From Hirschia maritima DSM 19733 (GTDB taxonomy: Bacteria > Pseudomonadota > Alphaproteobacteria > Caulobacterales > Hyphomonadaceae): a stretch of 64,000 nucleotides of DNA. The DNA lies in assembly GCF_000378345.1 (NCBI RefSeq), contig NZ_KB899545.1, forward strand, positions 186,001 through 250,000. The letters run 5' to 3'. The translations under genes were made by a program, and so were the position numbers. Below are positions 63,071 through 64,000 of this stretch, in pieces (within the stretch, counting starts at the first letter, position 1; each line of letters opens with the position of its first letter). Under the pieces are notes generated by a model. That model did not search any database, was not told the origin of the DNA, and saw only the letters and a list, made by a program, of their open reading frames with translations.

Positions 63071-63505
63071 ATGCGCGGCTTTTCAAAATTTCTTGCAATT
63101 TGTGCCCTTGGGCTTGCCGTTTCAGCTAGCGGGCAATCTGCATATGCAGCTGGCGATGCAAACAAGAAAGAAGAAAAAGAGATCAATCGTTCTGTTGAAC
63201 TCAATGCGATGGTCTTCCCCGTGTTTGATAAAGATCGTGAAATTATCAACTATCTCTATGTAAATGCACGTATGTTGGTTGCCGATGGCAAAGGTGTTTG
63301 GGATTACCGTGAGAAGGCACACATTGTGCGCGATGTTGTTCTTCGGGCGGCACACCGGAAGAGTGTGCACTTAAAAGGCAATTACTCACGCATCGATGAA
63401 GAAAAAGCTGAAAAACTATTTGTTGATTCAGTGAACAAAGAATTGGGTGAAAAAGCTTTCACTTCAATCACATTTCTTCAAGTTGCTAGCCAAGAGCTTG
63501 GCTAG
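63071..63505 (+). CDS. Secreted protein, possibly FliL-like
   Basis: A 144-residue protein with a signal peptide (FLAICALGLAVSASGQSAYA/AG). The mature part LNAMVFPVFDKDREIINYLYVNARMLV, followed by YREKAHIVRDVVLRAAHR and FVDSVNKELGEKAFTSITFLQV, loosely resembles the periplasmic domain of FliL, but there is no membrane anchor, so this is a guess. I chose the ATG at 63071 (GGAG upstream). It follows thiL by about 100 bases and ends inside a 22-base inverted repeat. Confidence 0.72.
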   Translation: MRGFSKFLAICALGLAVSASGQSAYAAGDANKKEEKEINRSVELNAMVFPVFDKDREIINYLYVNARMLVADGKGVWDYREKAHIVRDVVLRAAHRKSVHLKGNYSRIDEEKAEKLFVDSVNKELGEKAFTSITFLQVASQELG

Positions 63506-63506
63506 C
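63485..63506. repeat. 22-base inverted repeat spanning the stop codon of the FliL-like gene
   Basis: The arms GCTAGCCAAG and CTTGGCTAGC are separated by AG. The TAG stop lies in the right arm. Without a following T-run it is not a standard terminator, but the hairpin could protect the mRNA 3' end. Confidence 0.5.
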
Positions 63507-63554
63507 ATTGTAGTCATTTATCAGATTATTTAGACTTTAATTTTGTACGTTCTC

Positions 63555-64000
63555 TTACGAACCTGGTCCGTTGCGTTCATCGTCACCTAGGCCAGATGGT
63601 AGACCTGCTCCTATTGTTCCAAACAATTGCTCAAGAATGCCCAGCTCGCGACCACGTGTAGGCGTTTCCCGAGATACATAGTTTATGACTTCACCCGCAT
63701 CCATATCGTATGTGAGTACATCGGTAACTTGATCTTCTTCATCAAATTGAATTGCCACAATATTGCGTCTGACGACCTTCGGACGGTGGTAAGTCAACTG
63801 CTCACGCGTGGCTGACATATAAACCCAAAGGCTATCATCAAAGACACTTGTTGTTGACGGCGACCCTAAACGCGCAATAACAGTTGAGCGCGTATCAACT
63901 GATGGTTCGATGTCTGCAGGTAAAACCTGATCAGGCAGATAGCCATGAAAATTGCGAGAAGCCTGACAGGCATTTAACGCAAGAATTGCTGCGCAGGCTG
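63555..64000 (-). CDS. bamE: Outer membrane protein assembly factor BamE (5' end off window)
   Basis: The gene enters from the window edge, so about 147 C-terminal codons are visible, and the internal ATG at 63818 is not its start. The visible N-terminal part has a lipobox (LALNAC/QASRNF), then HGYLPDQVLPADIEPS, VDTRSTVIARLGSPS and DDSLWVYMSATREQL, the SmpA/OmlA domain. BamE is a lipoprotein of the outer-membrane BAM complex that inserts beta-barrel proteins such as TolC and the siderophore receptor seen here. The tail after GILEQLFGTIGAGLPSG is typical of alphaproteobacterial BamE. Confidence 0.9.
   Translation of the reverse strand, partial: ACAAILALNACQASRNFHGYLPDQVLPADIEPSVDTRSTVIARLGSPSTTSVFDDSLWVYMSATREQLTYHRPKVVRRNIVAIQFDEEDQVTDVLTYDMDAGEVINYVSRETPTRGRELGILEQLFGTIGAGLPSGLGDDERNGPGS

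Overview
This 64 kb window is chromosomal DNA from an alphaproteobacterium, most likely a low-GC member of the Caulobacterales/Hyphomonadaceae; a Hirschia-like organism would fit. That placement is inference. It rests on a popZ-like gene directly before valS, a MucR/Ros regulator, CtrA-like TTAA-N7-TTAA sites, the order nrdR-ribD-ribE-ribBA-ribH-nusB-thiL, a 5-aminolevulinate synthase (hemA) paired with a magnesium-type HemB, and AT-rich codon use for this class. I saw no phage, insertion sequence or CRISPR array. Most of the window is core housekeeping DNA with a few accessory genes.

Layout. 1-1.6 kb: a 3'-truncated M19 dipeptidase lipoprotein and tRNA-Asn and tRNA-Cys, all on the minus strand. 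1.9-10.7 kb (+): a Pcm-like methyltransferase, TolC, PopZ, ValS, a lipoprotein asparaginase, a DUF3137 membrane protein and a small secreted coiled-coil protein. 10.7-15.3 kb (-): an AT-rich secreted trypsin-like protease, DUF983, exonuclease III and a large AsmA protein. 15.7-24.5 kb: a PPP-type phosphatase, a LysR regulator, the sulfur operon cysK-sseA-metC, a divergent MarR regulator with a CPBP protease, RecO and a pectate-lyase-like lipoprotein. 24.7-28.4 kb: ParC, LemA, DUF423 and a DCC-family protein. 28.4-34.6 kb (-): a head-to-tail run of an SLC13 permease, the N-end-rule transferase Bpt and a complete TRAP transporter. Next come MotB, a beta-hydroxyacid dehydrogenase and 6-phosphogluconolactonase.

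37.4-42.7 kb (+) holds the stress module prkA-yeaH-spoVR. Its leader contains a good sigma-54 (-24/-12) promoter candidate, a 30-bp palindrome, and an uncatalogued 47-codon reading frame with a strong Shine-Dalgarno whose stop overlaps the prkA start. I consider this leader the most interesting part of the window. 42.7-49.8 kb (-) holds MerC, a glycosyltransferase/SRPBCC/DUF547 cluster, a siderophore receptor with Fur-like boxes, and a dehydrogenase/GST pair. 50-56.4 kb has hemB, hemA, a 3-hydroxyisobutyryl-CoA hydrolase-like enzyme, a MarR-type regulator and a MucR homologue that has lost the usual zinc ligands. 56.7-63 kb (+) is glyA, nrdR, riboflavin synthesis, nusB and thiL. In it RibD has only its reductase domain, and RibBA has a GTP cyclohydrolase II domain without the zinc cysteines. 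The window ends with a FliL-like secreted protein and a 5'-truncated BamE.

Several starts given here are inside longer open frames. They were chosen from ribosome-binding sites and family N-termini.
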